Below are positions 35,974 to 44,723 of a stretch of 64,000 nucleotides of DNA, piece by piece; positions within the stretch are counted from its first letter, which is position 1; each line of letters starts with the position of its first letter. A program made the position numbers and the translations under genes. The notes under the pieces are model-generated. The model saw nothing but the letters and a program-made list of their open reading frames with translations, was not told where the DNA came from and ran no database searches. Source of the stretch: Bryobacter aggregatus MPL3. GTDB taxonomy: Bacteria > Acidobacteriota > Terriglobia > Bryobacterales > Bryobacteraceae. Location: positions 2,294,001 to 2,358,000 of the forward strand of contig NZ_JNIF01000003.1 in the NCBI RefSeq assembly GCF_000702445.1. The letters run 5' to 3'.

Positions 35974-36336
35974 ATGAAATCACAAGTAAATCGCGACGAA
36001 GTACGCCGCCGCATCCACACCCGGATCCGGAAACGCGTGAAGGGAACCGCCGAACGTCCCCGTTTGGCTGTGTTCCGTAGCCTGAATCATATTTATGCGC
36101 AGGTCATCGACGACCGTACCGGTCACACCCTTGCTTCTGCCTCGAGCGCTGAGAAGAGTTCGACGGTGAAGAGCGGTGGAAACATCGATGCAGCAAAGGC
36201 GGTGGGAGCGCTGGTGGCCGAGCGGGCCAAGGCCGCAGGTGTCGCCTCAGTAGTGTTCGATCGTGGTGGGTTCCTGTACCACGGCCGGGTGAAAGCCCTG
36301 GCCGACGCCGCGCGCGAGGGTGGACTTCAGTTTTAG
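35974..36336 (+). CDS. rplR: 50S ribosomal protein L18
   Basis: 120 residues. The basic N-terminal tail that binds 5S rRNA ([20 protein letters not shown]) is followed by the alpha/beta core: [40 protein letters not shown] and [20 protein letters not shown]. With L5 it forms the central protuberance. Spacing to rpsE is 22 bp and it retains the standard spc order. Confidence 0.97.
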   Translation: MKSQVNRDEVRRRIHTRIRKRVKGTAERPRLAVFRSLNHIYAQVIDDRTGHTLASASSAEKSSTVKSGGNIDAAKAVGALVAERAKAAGVASVVFDRGGFLYHGRVKALADAAREGGLQF

Positions 36337-36358
36337 GTTAGGCCGTTAAGGAAAACGC

Positions 36359-36871
36359 ATGGCAACACATTTAGTGAAAAAGGTAGAAGCGGCCGGCTTG
36401 AATCTCAAGGAACAGGTCGTATCGATCAACCGCGTCACCAAGGTAGTAAAGGGCGGTAAGAACCTCAGTTTCGCCGCCTTGGTTGTGGTGGGCGACGCCG
36501 AAAAGCGCGTGGTCGGCTATGGCACGGGCAAGGCCAAGGAAGTTCCTGCGGCCATCAAGAAGGGCATTGAGGCGGCCAAGAAGAATCTGCGCCAGATCAA
36601 TACCCTGCCGACGACTATTCTGCACAAGGTCGAAGGCCGTTTCGGAGCTGGAAGCGTCATGCTGAAGCCGGCGCCGGAAGGTACAGGCGTCATTGCTGGC
36701 GGCCCGGTCCGCGCCGTCATCGAAAGCGTCGGTATCCCGAACATCCTCACCAAGAATCTCGGTTCGCGCAACCCGCACAATGCGGTGAAGGCAACCGTCA
36801 ATGCACTCGAGCAGCTGCGTGAGAAGGCAGCGATTGCCGACATGCGCGGCATTGCGATTGAAAAGCTCTAA
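36359..36871 (+). CDS. rpsE: 30S ribosomal protein S5
   Basis: 170 residues. The double-stranded RNA-binding fold begins with [20 protein letters not shown]. The loop where spectinomycin resistance maps ([11 protein letters not shown]) has the usual Lys and Gly residues, so no resistance deletion is evident. The C-terminal domain includes [18 protein letters not shown]5 contributes to accuracy and to mRNA unwinding with S3 and S4. It ends 15 bp before rpmD. Confidence 0.97.
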   Translation: MATHLVKKVEAAGLNLKEQVVSINRVTKVVKGGKNLSFAALVVVGDAEKRVVGYGTGKAKEVPAAIKKGIEAAKKNLRQINTLPTTILHKVEGRFGAGSVMLKPAPEGTGVIAGGPVRAVIESVGIPNILTKNLGSRNPHNAVKATVNALEQLREKAAIADMRGIAIEKL

Positions 36872-36886
36872 CGGAGAAGCTGTATC

Positions 36887-37072
36887 ATGGCCGAGAAAAC
36901 TATCAAAATCAAACGGATTGGCAGTCCGATCTGCTGTCCGAAGACCCAGAAGGCCATTGTGCTGAGCCTGGGCCTGAAGAAAATGAACCGTGTAGTGGTG
37001 CGCCCCGACACGCCAGCCTTCCGTGGCATGGTGCTGAAGGTGCCTCACCTGTTGGCGATCGTCGAAGAGTAG
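36887..37072 (+). CDS. rpmD: 50S ribosomal protein L30
   Basis: 61 residues, the bacterial short form. The pattern KIKRIGSPICCPKTQKAIVL followed by GLKKMNRVVVRPDTPAFRGM matches L30: a three-stranded sheet with two helices. Some phyla have lost this gene, so its presence is informative. GAGAAGC lies a few bases before the ATG and rplO starts 21 bp after the stop. Confidence 0.95.
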   Translation: MAEKTIKIKRIGSPICCPKTQKAIVLSLGLKKMNRVVVRPDTPAFRGMVLKVPHLLAIVEE

Positions 37073-37093
37073 TCGGAGAATCAGAGAAGAGCG

Positions 37094-37606
37094 ATGAACT
37101 TAAGCAACCTCCACCCGCCGGCCGGGCAAAAGCAGAAGAAGCAGCGTATTGGCCAGGGTATGGGCTCACGCCGCGGCAAATTTTCGGGCCGGGGCGCCAA
37201 GGGCGCCAAGTCGATCAGCGGTTACTCGAAGATGCGCGGCTTTGAAGGCGGCCAGATGCCGTTGCATCGCCGCATGCCGAAGCGTGGCTTTACCAATCCG
37301 TTCCGCGAAGAATACGTGGTGTTGAACCTCAGCCGCCTCGACAAGCTCGAAGGCTCCGAGTTCTCCCCCGAAAGCCTCCAGGCTGCCGGCGTGCTCAAGA
37401 AGCTCGAGAAGGGGCTCAAGATCCTCGGTACCGGCGAGATTACCCGGGCCATCAAGGTTCTCGCGCACCAGGTCAGTGAAGCGGCCAAGGCGAAGATTGA
37501 AGCTGCCGGTGGCAGTGTCGATCTGATCCCTCCCTTCGTGCCCGCGCCGATCAAGAACCCGAAGCGTGACGCGGCTCTGTTGCGCAAAGCCTCCAAGAAA
37601 AAGTAG
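37094..37606 (+). CDS. rplO: 50S ribosomal protein L15
   Basis: 170 residues. The Gly-rich, basic N-terminal extension that penetrates 23S rRNA is clear (QKKQRIGQGMGSRRGKFSGR, then GAKGAKSISGYSKMRGFEGG). A compact C-terminal domain follows (LKILGTGEITRAIKVLAHQV, KAKIEAAGGSVDLI). The last 20 residues (PIKNPKRDAALLRKASKKK) are a basic extension longer than in E. coli. It directly precedes secY, the usual arrangement. Confidence 0.97.
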   Translation: MNLSNLHPPAGQKQKKQRIGQGMGSRRGKFSGRGAKGAKSISGYSKMRGFEGGQMPLHRRMPKRGFTNPFREEYVVLNLSRLDKLEGSEFSPESLQAAGVLKKLEKGLKILGTGEITRAIKVLAHQVSEAAKAKIEAAGGSVDLIPPFVPAPIKNPKRDAALLRKASKKK

Positions 37607-37633
37607 TTCCCACAAGGATCGACCACTAAACAC

Positions 37634-39040
37634 ATGAAGTTCTTCGAAGCCTTCGCAAACGTGTTCCGGATTCCCGATCTTCGCAATCGGATCCTGTTCA
37701 CGCTCGCCATGTTGGCCGTATATCGTCTCGGCGGACACATCCCCACTCCGGGGATTGACGCCAACCGGCTTGAGGACTATTTCAAGCAAAACGCGGGCGG
37801 TATTTTCGGCTTCTTCGACTTGTTCAGCGGTGGCATGTTCCGCCGTTTGACGATTTTCGCGTTGGGCATCATGCCTTACATCACCTCGTCGATCATCTTG
37901 CAGTTGTTGACGGTGGTGGTGCCAACGCTTGAGAAGTTGTCGAAGGAAGGCGAAATGGGGCGCCGCAAGATCACCCAGTGGACCCGTTATCTGACGGTCA
38001 TTCTGGCCTTGTTCCAGTCGGCTGGGATCGCTACGGCGTTACAGGCTGCAGGGACGACGGGCGGCGGTTTTGTTCTCAACCCGGGCATGGGCTTCATTCT
38101 GATGACCATGATCAGTCTGACCACCGGTACGGCCTTTATCATGTGGCTTGGCGAGCAGATCACCGAGCGTGGCATTGGCAACGGCATGTCGTTGATTATC
38201 TTCACCGGCATCGTCATCGGACTTCCCACCGCGATGATGGAGATTTACAACAACGTCTTTGTCACCCGCCAGTGGAATCCGCTGCAAATGCTGATCATCC
38301 TGGCGCTGATGATTTGCGTGATTGCGCTGATCGTCCTTGTGGAACGCGGCGAACGCCGCATTCCGGTCCAGTACGCCAAGCGTGTCGTCGGCCGCCGTGT
38401 GATGGGGGGACAACAAACCCACCTGCCACTCAAGGTAAACGCCGGCGGTGTGATTCCGGTCATCTTCGCCCAGAGTTTGCTGACCTTCCCGCAGAGCTTT
38501 CTGCAGGTGGAATGGATCAAGAACAATCGCTGGATTGCCGGGATTCTCGAATCGATTGGCCACACCCAGCCGCTGTATTTCATCCTCTATACGGCGCTGA
38601 TCGTCTTCTTCTGTTTCTTTTACGTCTCCATTATTTTTAACCCGAACGAAGCAGCGGACAACATGCGCAAGTTCGGCGGCTTTATTCCGGGGATCCGCCC
38701 GGGCAAGAACACTGCTGACTACATGAACCGCATCCTCACCCGGATCACGGTCGTAGGCGGTCTCTATCTTGCACTGTTGAGCTTGTTGCCGGAGATCATG
38801 ATTTCCGGAATCAAGCTGCAACGCTTGCCTCTCGTGGGCAACTGGATTGACTCGGCTTTCCCCCGCTGGCTGCTCGATGGTCTCGGTGTGTCGTTCTACT
38901 TTGGTGGCACCTCGCTCCTGATCGTGGTGGGCGTCGCGATGGATACCGTGAATCAAGTGGAGGCGCAATTGATTATGCGCCACTACGAGGGCTTCACTCC
39001 GAAAGCGGGCCGCATCCGTGGCCGCCGGAGTAGCGTTTAA
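37634..39040 (+). CDS. secY: Protein translocase subunit SecY
   Basis: 468 residues with ten predicted transmembrane helices. Landmarks include the plug region (GGIFGFFDLFSGGMFRRLTI), TM2 (FALGIMPYITSSIILQLLTV), the cytoplasmic loop between TM6 and TM7 with ERGERRIPVQYAKRVVG, and the TM8-TM9 loop FGGFIPGIRPGKNTADYM. Together with SecE and SecG (not in the window) it forms the inner-membrane protein channel for secretion and membrane insertion. adk starts 3 bp after its stop. Confidence 0.98.
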   Translation: MKFFEAFANVFRIPDLRNRILFTLAMLAVYRLGGHIPTPGIDANRLEDYFKQNAGGIFGFFDLFSGGMFRRLTIFALGIMPYITSSIILQLLTVVVPTLEKLSKEGEMGRRKITQWTRYLTVILALFQSAGIATALQAAGTTGGGFVLNPGMGFILMTMISLTTGTAFIMWLGEQITERGIGNGMSLIIFTGIVIGLPTAMMEIYNNVFVTRQWNPLQMLIILALMICVIALIVLVERGERRIPVQYAKRVVGRRVMGGQQTHLPLKVNAGGVIPVIFAQSLLTFPQSFLQVEWIKNNRWIAGILESIGHTQPLYFILYTALIVFFCFFYVSIIFNPNEAADNMRKFGGFIPGIRPGKNTADYMNRILTRITVVGGLYLALLSLLPEIMISGIKLQRLPLVGNWIDSAFPRWLLDGLGVSFYFGGTSLLIVVGVAMDTVNQVEAQLIMRHYEGFTPKAGRIRGRRSSV

Positions 39041-39043
39041 GGT

Positions 39044-39742
39044 TTGAACGGTGAACACTCCCCCCAGGCGTTCCAAGCGGTTGTCCTCTTTGGACCGCCT
39101 GGGTCGGGAAAAGGGACACAAGCCAAGCTGTTGGTAGAAAGACTCGGCCTCCCTCATGTTTCGACTGGGGATATGCTTCGCGAGCATATCCAATTGGGAG
39201 ATGCCCTCGGGTTGCAGGTTCGTGAAGTCATCAAGGCTGGCAACCTGGTGCCTGACGAATTGGTGATCCGCCTGGTTGAGGAACGGTTGAACCGGCCCGA
39301 TTGCAGGCCAGGAGTTTTGTTGGATGGGTTTCCGCGAACCATCGACCAAGCCCGGATCCTATTGGGCATGGCGGAGGGGCGCGGTCTTCGCCTGTTGGTA
39401 ATCCACTTGAAAGTGGACTATGATGTGATTACAGCCCGGTTAACGGGCCGTCGCATCTGCCCGCAGTGTGGAACCCTTTACAATATTCGTCTGAAGCCTC
39501 CGATTGTGCCTGGCCGGTGCAATATTGAGGGTGCCAGACTGATTGTGCGCGAGGATGATAAGGAATCTGTCATCCGGCAGCGGCTGGTAGCGTATGACGC
39601 TCAAACCATGCCGGTGTTGCAGTTTTTTGCGGAGCGAGTAGATTTTTTTGAGGTGGACGGGAGTAACCGGAAGCCGGAAGATTTGTCGGACGAGATTGTG
39701 AACTGGATACAGACGACCGTACAGGAAGGGAAGGCGAGCTAA
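39044..39742 (+). CDS. adk: Adenylate kinase
   Basis: 232 residues from TTG 39044; no better start is available and the ribosome binding site is weak, so coupling to secY is likely. The P-loop is GPPGSGKGT (17-25), followed by VSTGDMLREHI and the NMP-binding LLDGFPRTIDQA. The lid has CPQCGTLYN and RCNIEG, the zinc-ribbon type. Three Cys are present and Glu occupies the fourth ligand position, where Cys or Asp is usual. It converts AMP plus ATP to two ADP. The stop overlaps the map start by one base. Confidence 0.96.
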   Translation: MNGEHSPQAFQAVVLFGPPGSGKGTQAKLLVERLGLPHVSTGDMLREHIQLGDALGLQVREVIKAGNLVPDELVIRLVEERLNRPDCRPGVLLDGFPRTIDQARILLGMAEGRGLRLLVIHLKVDYDVITARLTGRRICPQCGTLYNIRLKPPIVPGRCNIEGARLIVREDDKESVIRQRLVAYDAQTMPVLQFFAERVDFFEVDGSNRKPEDLSDEIVNWIQTTVQEGKAS

Positions 39743-40515
39743 TGGCGATCATTCGCAAGAGCCTTTCCGAGATGGAAAAGATGCGGAAGTCGGGATTGCT
39801 GGTCTATCAGATCCTGAGTGAAGTGTCGAAGCTGGTCCAAGAGGGCGTAACGACGATGGATCTCGAAGTCGTCGCCGAAAAGATGATCCGCGATGCGGGC
39901 GCAAAATCCGCCTTCAAGGGTTATTACTCGGAGGCAGCGGGGACGAAATTCCCCTATGTGCTGTGTACGTCGGTGAATGAAGTGGTGGTCCATGGCATGC
40001 CCTCGGCCAAGCGCCAGTTGAAGAAAGGCGATATCGTCTCAATCGATACCGGCCTGCAACTGGATGGATATTTTGGCGACTCGGCGGTGACGGTCCCAGT
40101 CGGGGAGATTCCGGCAGCAACGCAGAAGTTGCTCGCTGTGACGAAAGAGTCTCTCGAACTGGCGATCCAACAAGCACAGCCGGGCAACCGCCTGTTCGAC
40201 ATCAGCCGTACGGTGGAAGAGCATGTGGTCAAGAACGGTTTTACCGTGGTTCGCGAATTTGTGGGCCATGGAATTGGAACGAAGCTGCACGAGGAACCGC
40301 AGGTACCGAACTATGTGGATCGGCAGCAGGAGAACCCGAAGTTGAAGGAAGGCATGGTTCTCGCCATCGAGCCGATGGTGAACCTGGGCAAGCCGGAAAC
40401 GAATGTTCTCAGCGATAAGTGGACGGCTGTGGCCACCGATGGGAAACCTTCGGCACACTTTGAGCATGTTGTGGCGATCACGGCGAATGGTCCGTGGGTT
40501 CTGACGAGGCCCTAG
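39742..40515 (+). CDS. map: Type I methionine aminopeptidase
   Basis: 257 residues, pita-bread fold. The metal ligands are recognisable: Asp in DTGLQLDGYFGDSAVTVPV (two Asp), His in GHGIGTKLHEEPQVPN, and two Glu in IEPMVN and HFEHVV. It removes the initiator methionine from nascent proteins. Its start shares a base with the adk stop and its stop lies 3 bp before infA, so adk-map-infA form a tight translational unit. Confidence 0.97.
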   Translation: MAIIRKSLSEMEKMRKSGLLVYQILSEVSKLVQEGVTTMDLEVVAEKMIRDAGAKSAFKGYYSEAAGTKFPYVLCTSVNEVVVHGMPSAKRQLKKGDIVSIDTGLQLDGYFGDSAVTVPVGEIPAATQKLLAVTKESLELAIQQAQPGNRLFDISRTVEEHVVKNGFTVVREFVGHGIGTKLHEEPQVPNYVDRQQENPKLKEGMVLAIEPMVNLGKPETNVLSDKWTAVATDGKPSAHFEHVVAITANGPWVLTRP

Positions 40516-40518
40516 CCC

Positions 40519-40749
40519 GTGTCTGCAGAGACCAGGGCGAGTGAGTCTGCCGTCGAGGCAAAGGTTTTGGAGCTCCTTCCGCAGGGGGGAGTGAGGTTGG
40601 AGTTGGAGAGCCGGGCTCAAGTGATTGGGCATCCGGCGGGCGCGACCAAGGTGAATTTCGTCCGGTTGCGCACCAACGACAAGGTTTTGGTGGAATTATC
40701 TCCGCACGATAAGTCGCGGGGCAGGATTGTGAAACTGCTGGCTCGATAG
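40519..40749 (+). CDS. infA: Translation initiation factor IF-1, divergent
   Basis: 76 residues from GTG 40519. The S1/OB-fold pattern matches IF-1: [40 protein letters not shown], then RIVKLLAR. The usual GKMRKNYIRIL segment is replaced by [11 protein letters not shown], and the first 11 residues are a non-conserved Ser/Glu-rich lead. The position between map and rpmJ is the standard place of infA. IF-1 blocks the A site during initiation. The divergence is enough that a second, more typical infA elsewhere is possible. Confidence 0.85.
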   Translation: MSAETRASESAVEAKVLELLPQGGVRLELESRAQVIGHPAGATKVNFVRLRTNDKVLVELSPHDKSRGRIVKLLAR

Positions 40750-40781
40750 CCGGGAGTAGCGAAAGGCGAAGGAATACGGAA

Positions 40782-40895
40782 ATGAAAGTTCGTCCGTCGG
40801 TCAAGAAAATTTGCGACAAGTGCAAGATCGTCCACCGCGAAGGCGTAGTGCGTGTGATCTGTGCCAACCCGAAGCATAAGCAGCGTCAGGGTTAG
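40782..40895 (+). CDS. rpmJ: 50S ribosomal protein L36
   Basis: 37 residues, the standard size. It reads [20 protein letters not shown], then [17 protein letters not shown]. The zinc ligands Cys11, Cys14, Cys27 and His32 are all present, so this is the zinc-binding (C+) form. GAAGGAATACGGAA precedes the ATG. L36 stabilises 23S rRNA near the GTPase-associated region. rpsM follows after 35 bp. Confidence 0.96.
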   Translation: MKVRPSVKKICDKCKIVHREGVVRVICANPKHKQRQG

Positions 40896-40930
40896 TGAGT
40901 ACCGAGAGAAAGAGTTAGGAGCGAAAAGTT

Positions 40931-41311
40931 ATGGCGCGTATCGTTGGCGTAGACCTCCCCGGCCGCAAAAGGGCCGCAATCGGGCTCACGTACATTTATG
41001 GCATCGGAAACACCCGTGCTCTGTCGATCCTCCATCGTTGCGAGATCGATGCAAATAAGCGGGTCTCGGATCTGACCGAAGAAGAAATCAACCGCATCCG
41101 CATGATGCTTGAGAGCGAAGGCTCCATCGAAGGCGATCTCCGTAAGGAAACCTCGATGAACATCAAGCGCCTGATGGAAATGGGCAGCTATCGTGGCCTG
41201 CGGCACCGCCGCGGTCTCCCGGCTCGTGGCCAACGCACGCACACCAATGCGCGCACTCGCAAGGGCCCACGCAAGGGTACAGTGGCTGGCAAGAAGAAGG
41301 TCGGCAAGTAA
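40931..41311 (+). CDS. rpsM: 30S ribosomal protein S13
   Basis: 126 residues. Starts [20 protein letters not shown], followed by a helix-hairpin-helix region ([17 protein letters not shown]) and the basic C-terminal tail [20 protein letters not shown] that reaches the P site. S13 forms head-to-50S bridges and pairs with S19. The basic end [17 protein letters not shown] is typical. First gene of the alpha block. Confidence 0.98.
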   Translation: MARIVGVDLPGRKRAAIGLTYIYGIGNTRALSILHRCEIDANKRVSDLTEEEINRIRMMLESEGSIEGDLRKETSMNIKRLMEMGSYRGLRHRRGLPARGQRTHTNARTRKGPRKGTVAGKKKVGK

Positions 41312-41340
41312 GGTCCGGGAGGATCTGAAGAGGAACGAAG

Positions 41341-41751
41341 ATGGCCAAAGCTCAAGCAAAAAGCAACAAGAAGAAGTCATTCAAGAAGAAAGAGCGAAAG
41401 AGCATCCCGTTTGGGCTGGTTCACGTTCAGGCTTCTTTCAACAACACGATCATCACGATCACCGATCCGGTGGGCAACGTGCTGAGCTGGAGCTCCTCCG
41501 GCTCGCTCGGCTTCCGCGGTTCGCGCAAAGGCACGCCGTTTGCCGCCCAGCAGGCCAGCCTCACGGCTGCCAACAAGGCCAAGGACAATGCCGGGTTGCG
41601 TTCGGTGGACGTGAAGGTTTCCGGCCCCGGCGCCGGCCGTGAATCGGCCGTGCGTGCCCTCGGTAGCGTTGGCATCGAAGTGCGATCGATTCGTGACACC
41701 ACGCCGATCCCACACAACGGTTGCCGCCCGCCGAAGCGCCGCCGCGTCTGA
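41341..41751 (+). CDS. rpsK: 30S ribosomal protein S11
   Basis: 136 residues. A Lys-rich N-terminus ([18 protein letters not shown]) precedes the core: [40 protein letters not shown], and [13 protein letters not shown]. The C-terminus is [15 protein letters not shown]11 lines the mRNA exit with S7 and S18. A 104-bp gap to rpsD follows, the longest spacer in the alpha block; no terminator was seen in it. Confidence 0.98.
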   Translation: MAKAQAKSNKKKSFKKKERKSIPFGLVHVQASFNNTIITITDPVGNVLSWSSSGSLGFRGSRKGTPFAAQQASLTAANKAKDNAGLRSVDVKVSGPGAGRESAVRALGSVGIEVRSIRDTTPIPHNGCRPPKRRRV

Positions 41752-41855
41752 TCTTTTGAATTTTGGATAGTACGAAAAGCAGGATGAAGGCTCCGGCTGT
41801 AAACTGCACCGGTTCTGAATGATCGGAACTCAGGTAATAGGAGAACAAGGACTCA

Positions 41856-42488
41856 ATGGCTCGTTATAATGGCCCAGTTTGCCGGCTTTGCCGGCGTGAG
41901 GGCATGAAGCTCTTCCTCAAGGGAGAGCGTTGCAACACGGCGAAGTGCGCAATCGAAAAGCGGAACTTTATCCCTGGCCAGCACGGCCAGGCACGCGCAA
42001 AGAAGATTCAGGGCTACGGTTTGCAGCTTCGCGAGAAGCAGAAGGCTCGCCGCTACTACGGCGTGCTCGAAGGCCAGTTCCGCAACCTGTTTGAGAAGGC
42101 AGTGGGCATGAAGGGTGTGACCGGCGAAAATATGCTGGCTATGCTCGAGAGCCGCCTCGATAACGTTGTCCTCCGCACCGGGTTTGCCAACAGCCGCGCG
42201 CAGGCACGTCAGTTGGTACGCCATGGTCATATCAGCGTGAACGGACGCCGCACTAATATCCCCTCGTTCCAGGCCAAGCCGGGCGACGTGGTGGAAGTGC
42301 TCGAGAAGAGCCGCAAGGTCACTTCGATTCTCGCCTCACGCGATTCCACGGCACATTATCCATCTCCCAATTGGCTCGACGTTGACCGCGATAATTTCAA
42401 GGCGCGTGTCATCCAGGTTCCCAAGCGTGAGGAACTGGTGCAGATTCAGCTCAACGAGCAGCTGATCGTCGAGTTGTACTCGAAGTAA
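41856..42488 (+). CDS. rpsD: 30S ribosomal protein S4, zinc-binding form
   Basis: 210 residues. The N-terminal zinc knuckle CRLCRREG...CNTAKC (Cys9, Cys12, Cys26, Cys31) marks the C+ form. The S4 RNA-binding domain includes [20 protein letters not shown] and [19 protein letters not shown]4 starts 30S assembly and, with S3 and S5, forms the mRNA entry helicase. In E. coli it represses the alpha operon. GGAG lies upstream of the ATG. Confidence 0.98.
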   Translation: MARYNGPVCRLCRREGMKLFLKGERCNTAKCAIEKRNFIPGQHGQARAKKIQGYGLQLREKQKARRYYGVLEGQFRNLFEKAVGMKGVTGENMLAMLESRLDNVVLRTGFANSRAQARQLVRHGHISVNGRRTNIPSFQAKPGDVVEVLEKSRKVTSILASRDSTAHYPSPNWLDVDRDNFKARVIQVPKREELVQIQLNEQLIVELYSK

Positions 42489-42528
42489 TTGGCCGACTCA
42501 CAAATCAACTTTTAATCAAAGGAGGCGC

Positions 42529-43554
42529 ATGTTTCGAGGGTTTCAAAAGCCAAAGCGTCTGGTTGCCAATACGGAAACATTGAGCGAACGGTACGGCATG
42601 TTCACGGCACAGCCGTTTGAGCGTGGATTCGGTACCACGATCGGCAACGCATTGCGTCGCGCACTGCTGAGTTCGATCGAGGGCGCCGCGATCACGGCCG
42701 TTCGGATCGAGGGTGTGGCGCACGAGTTTTCGCCTATCCCTGGCGTGGTCGAGGATGCCACGGACATCATCCTGAATCTGAAGCAGATCCCCTTCAAAAT
42801 GGTTGGCGAAGGGATCAAAACGGTTCGCCTGACGTCGGATGACTCCGGTGAAGTTCTCAGTGGCGCGATCGAAACCGACAGTGATGTCGAAGTGCTGGAT
42901 CGCAATATGCACATCGCCTCGGTGAGCGAAGGTGGAAAGTTGACCATCGAGATGCGTCTGAAGATGGGCCGCGGCTATGTCAGCGCGGACCGGAACTTCG
43001 ACGAAGATCTCCCGCTCGGCTATATCCCAATCGACTCGGTGCATTCGCCGGTTCGTAAGGTCAATTACAACGTGGAAGCGGCTCGTCTCGGTCAGATGAC
43101 CGACTACGACAAGCTGACACTCGAGGTGTGGACCAATGGCGCCGTCTCGCCCGCCGACTCGATCGGCATGGCGGCCAAGCTCCTGAAAGACCACATGACG
43201 ATCTTCGTGAACTTCGAAGAGACGCCGGATGCAGTGGAAGAACCGATTGAGCGCGCTGTCGGTCAGATGAATGAAGTGCTGAATCGTTCGGTGGAAGAAC
43301 TCGAACTCAGCGTTCGTTCCTACAACTGCCTCAAAAACGCGAACATTCAAACGATCGGTGACCTGGTTCAGAAGACAGAAGCAGAGATGCTTCGTACCAA
43401 GAACTTCGGACGCAAGTCGCTGAACGAAATCAAAGAAATACTGGGTGGACTGGCGCTCGGCTTCGGCATGAAGATCGACGCAAGCGGCCGCCTGATTGCG
43501 CCTCCGGGCGGAATCTCCATGGAGCCGTTGCCCGTCGGCGACGATGACCTCTAA
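42529..43554 (+). CDS. rpoA: RNA polymerase subunit alpha
   Basis: 341 residues with AAAGGAGG before the ATG. The N-terminal domain dimerises and seats beta and beta' ([40 protein letters not shown]). A linker leads to the C-terminal domain that contacts UP elements and activators: [20 protein letters not shown] and [16 protein letters not shown]. Its place between rpsD and rplQ is the standard order. It is expressed with the ribosomal genes. Confidence 0.98.
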   Translation: MFRGFQKPKRLVANTETLSERYGMFTAQPFERGFGTTIGNALRRALLSSIEGAAITAVRIEGVAHEFSPIPGVVEDATDIILNLKQIPFKMVGEGIKTVRLTSDDSGEVLSGAIETDSDVEVLDRNMHIASVSEGGKLTIEMRLKMGRGYVSADRNFDEDLPLGYIPIDSVHSPVRKVNYNVEAARLGQMTDYDKLTLEVWTNGAVSPADSIGMAAKLLKDHMTIFVNFEETPDAVEEPIERAVGQMNEVLNRSVEELELSVRSYNCLKNANIQTIGDLVQKTEAEMLRTKNFGRKSLNEIKEILGGLALGFGMKIDASGRLIAPPGGISMEPLPVGDDDL

Positions 43555-43586
43555 ACGAAACGGATAAGTGAGAAGGAGTTTAGACA

Positions 43587-44048
43587 ATGAGACATCGTAA
43601 GGGCGGCTTCAGGCTCAAGCGGAACCTCGCCGAGCGCCGTGCGTTGCTCCGCAACCTGGTGACCAGCGTGGTGATGGATGAGCGTATTGAAACCACGATC
43701 CCGAAAGCAAAGGCAGCCAAACCATTGGTCGAGAAGATGATTACTCTCGCCAAGGAAGGCACCCTGCATTCCCGCCGCCAAGCCGCCGCGTTTCTGATGA
43801 CGCCGGCAAGTGTGAAGAAGTTGTTCGACAAGTTGGGACCACGTTTTGGCCAGCGCAATGGCGGCTACACCCGGATTATCCGTGTGGGCTTCCGCCAGGG
43901 CGATGGTGCTGAGACCTGCAAGCTGGAACTCGTCGGTAGCGAGCTCGTACGCCGTGCGGCAGACCGCGCCAAGCGCCGCGAGGAGAAGTTGAAGGCTCTG
44001 CAAGAGGGTCGTGAACCTGGTAGCGAAGGCGAGCAAGAAGCAAGCTAG
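43587..44048 (+). CDS. rplQ: 50S ribosomal protein L17
   Basis: 153 residues against 127 in E. coli. Starts MRHRKGGFRLKRNLAERRAL. The core includes NLVTSVVMDERIETTIPKAK and the family motif GPRFGQRNGGYTRIIRVGFR. The extra C-terminal 25 residues are charged (KRREEKLKALQEGREPGSEG). L17 lies near the exit tunnel. It is the last gene of the supercluster and is followed by a strong terminator. Confidence 0.97.
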   Translation: MRHRKGGFRLKRNLAERRALLRNLVTSVVMDERIETTIPKAKAAKPLVEKMITLAKEGTLHSRRQAAAFLMTPASVKKLFDKLGPRFGQRNGGYTRIIRVGFRQGDGAETCKLELVGSELVRRAADRAKRREEKLKALQEGREPGSEGEQEAS

Positions 44049-44070
44049 ACGCGAGTCGGAATCAAATGTA

Positions 44071-44104
44071 AAAAGGCCAGTCCTGCGGGACTGGCCTTTT
44101 TTAT
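44071..44104 (+). terminator. Intrinsic terminator of the ribosomal supercluster
   Basis: AAAAGGCCAGTCC (44071-44083) pairs perfectly with GGACTGGCCTTTT (44088-44100) around TGCG, followed by TTATTTT. It is A-rich on the left and T-rich on the right, so it could act in both directions. Confidence 0.95.
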
Positions 44105-44145
44105 TTTCTGGCCCACTCGGAGTGATGAATAGAACAGTAGAAAAG

Positions 44146-44174
44146 TTGACAAGATGGGGCGCAGATTGTACACT
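44146..44174 (+). promoter_or_regulatory. Sigma70-type promoter of the hsp20 gene
   Basis: TTGACA (44146-44151), exactly 17 bp, then TACACT (44169-44174). The hsp20 start codon lies 34 bp downstream with AAAGGA before it. No CIRCE element was seen. The strong vegetative promoter suggests constitutive or otherwise regulated expression. Confidence 0.8.
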
Positions 44175-44207
44175 GTAATTGTCGGTTCTATCTAGAAAGG
44201 AACTCCA

Positions 44208-44642
44208 ATGAATATCAGTCGTTTTAACTCGTTTGATCTAACGCCTTTCCAGGCTTTCCGTCTGCTGGATGAGGCGCTTCCTCGTGTTGCCGAGCCATCG
44301 GGTTCGAATCCATGGATTCCGGCCGTTGACGTTTTAGAGACAGAGAACGAACTCATTCTCAAGGCCGATCTCCCGGAAGTGAAACAGGAACAGATCGACA
44401 TCCGCATCGAAGACGGGACCCTGACGCTGCGTGGCGAACGAAAGTTTGTCAAAGGGGAAAATGAGAAGGGTTACCATCGCATTGAACGCAGTTACGGTAG
44501 CTTCAGCCGCAGTTTCGCCCTGAATGATTCGATCAACCCGGAAGGCGTGAAGGCAAGCTTCAAAGATGGGGTCTTGACCATTACGCTGCCGAAGAAGGAT
44601 ATCGCCAAGCCCCGTCAAATCAAGGTAGAAGTTAGCAACTAA
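44208..44642 (+). CDS. Small heat-shock protein, Hsp20/alpha-crystallin family
   Basis: 144 residues. The alpha-crystallin domain spans about 40-135: WIPAVDVLETENELILKADL, LTLRGERKFVKGENEKGYHR, FSRSFALNDSIN and the typical ASFKDGVLTITLPKKD. The C-terminal KPRQIKVEVSN includes the I-x-V anchor that drives oligomer assembly. It is an ATP-independent holdase that protects unfolding proteins. It stands alone between its own promoter and a terminator. Confidence 0.95.
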   Translation: MNISRFNSFDLTPFQAFRLLDEALPRVAEPSGSNPWIPAVDVLETENELILKADLPEVKQEQIDIRIEDGTLTLRGERKFVKGENEKGYHRIERSYGSFSRSFALNDSINPEGVKASFKDGVLTITLPKKDIAKPRQIKVEVSN

Positions 44643-44669
44643 GCGGTCCCGGGAGGGATCCAATAAAAT

Positions 44670-44700
44670 AAAGGCGGAGGCGGAGACCTCCGCCTTTCGT
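44670..44700 (+). terminator. Intrinsic terminator after hsp20
   Basis: AAGGCGGAGG (44671-44680) pairs with CCTCCGCCTT (44687-44696) around CGGAGA, followed by TCGTTTGT. The T-tract is short but the stem is strong and the position after hsp20 is right. Confidence 0.85.
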
Positions 44701-44723
44701 TTGTGTGAAGGAGAGTAGGGGAT

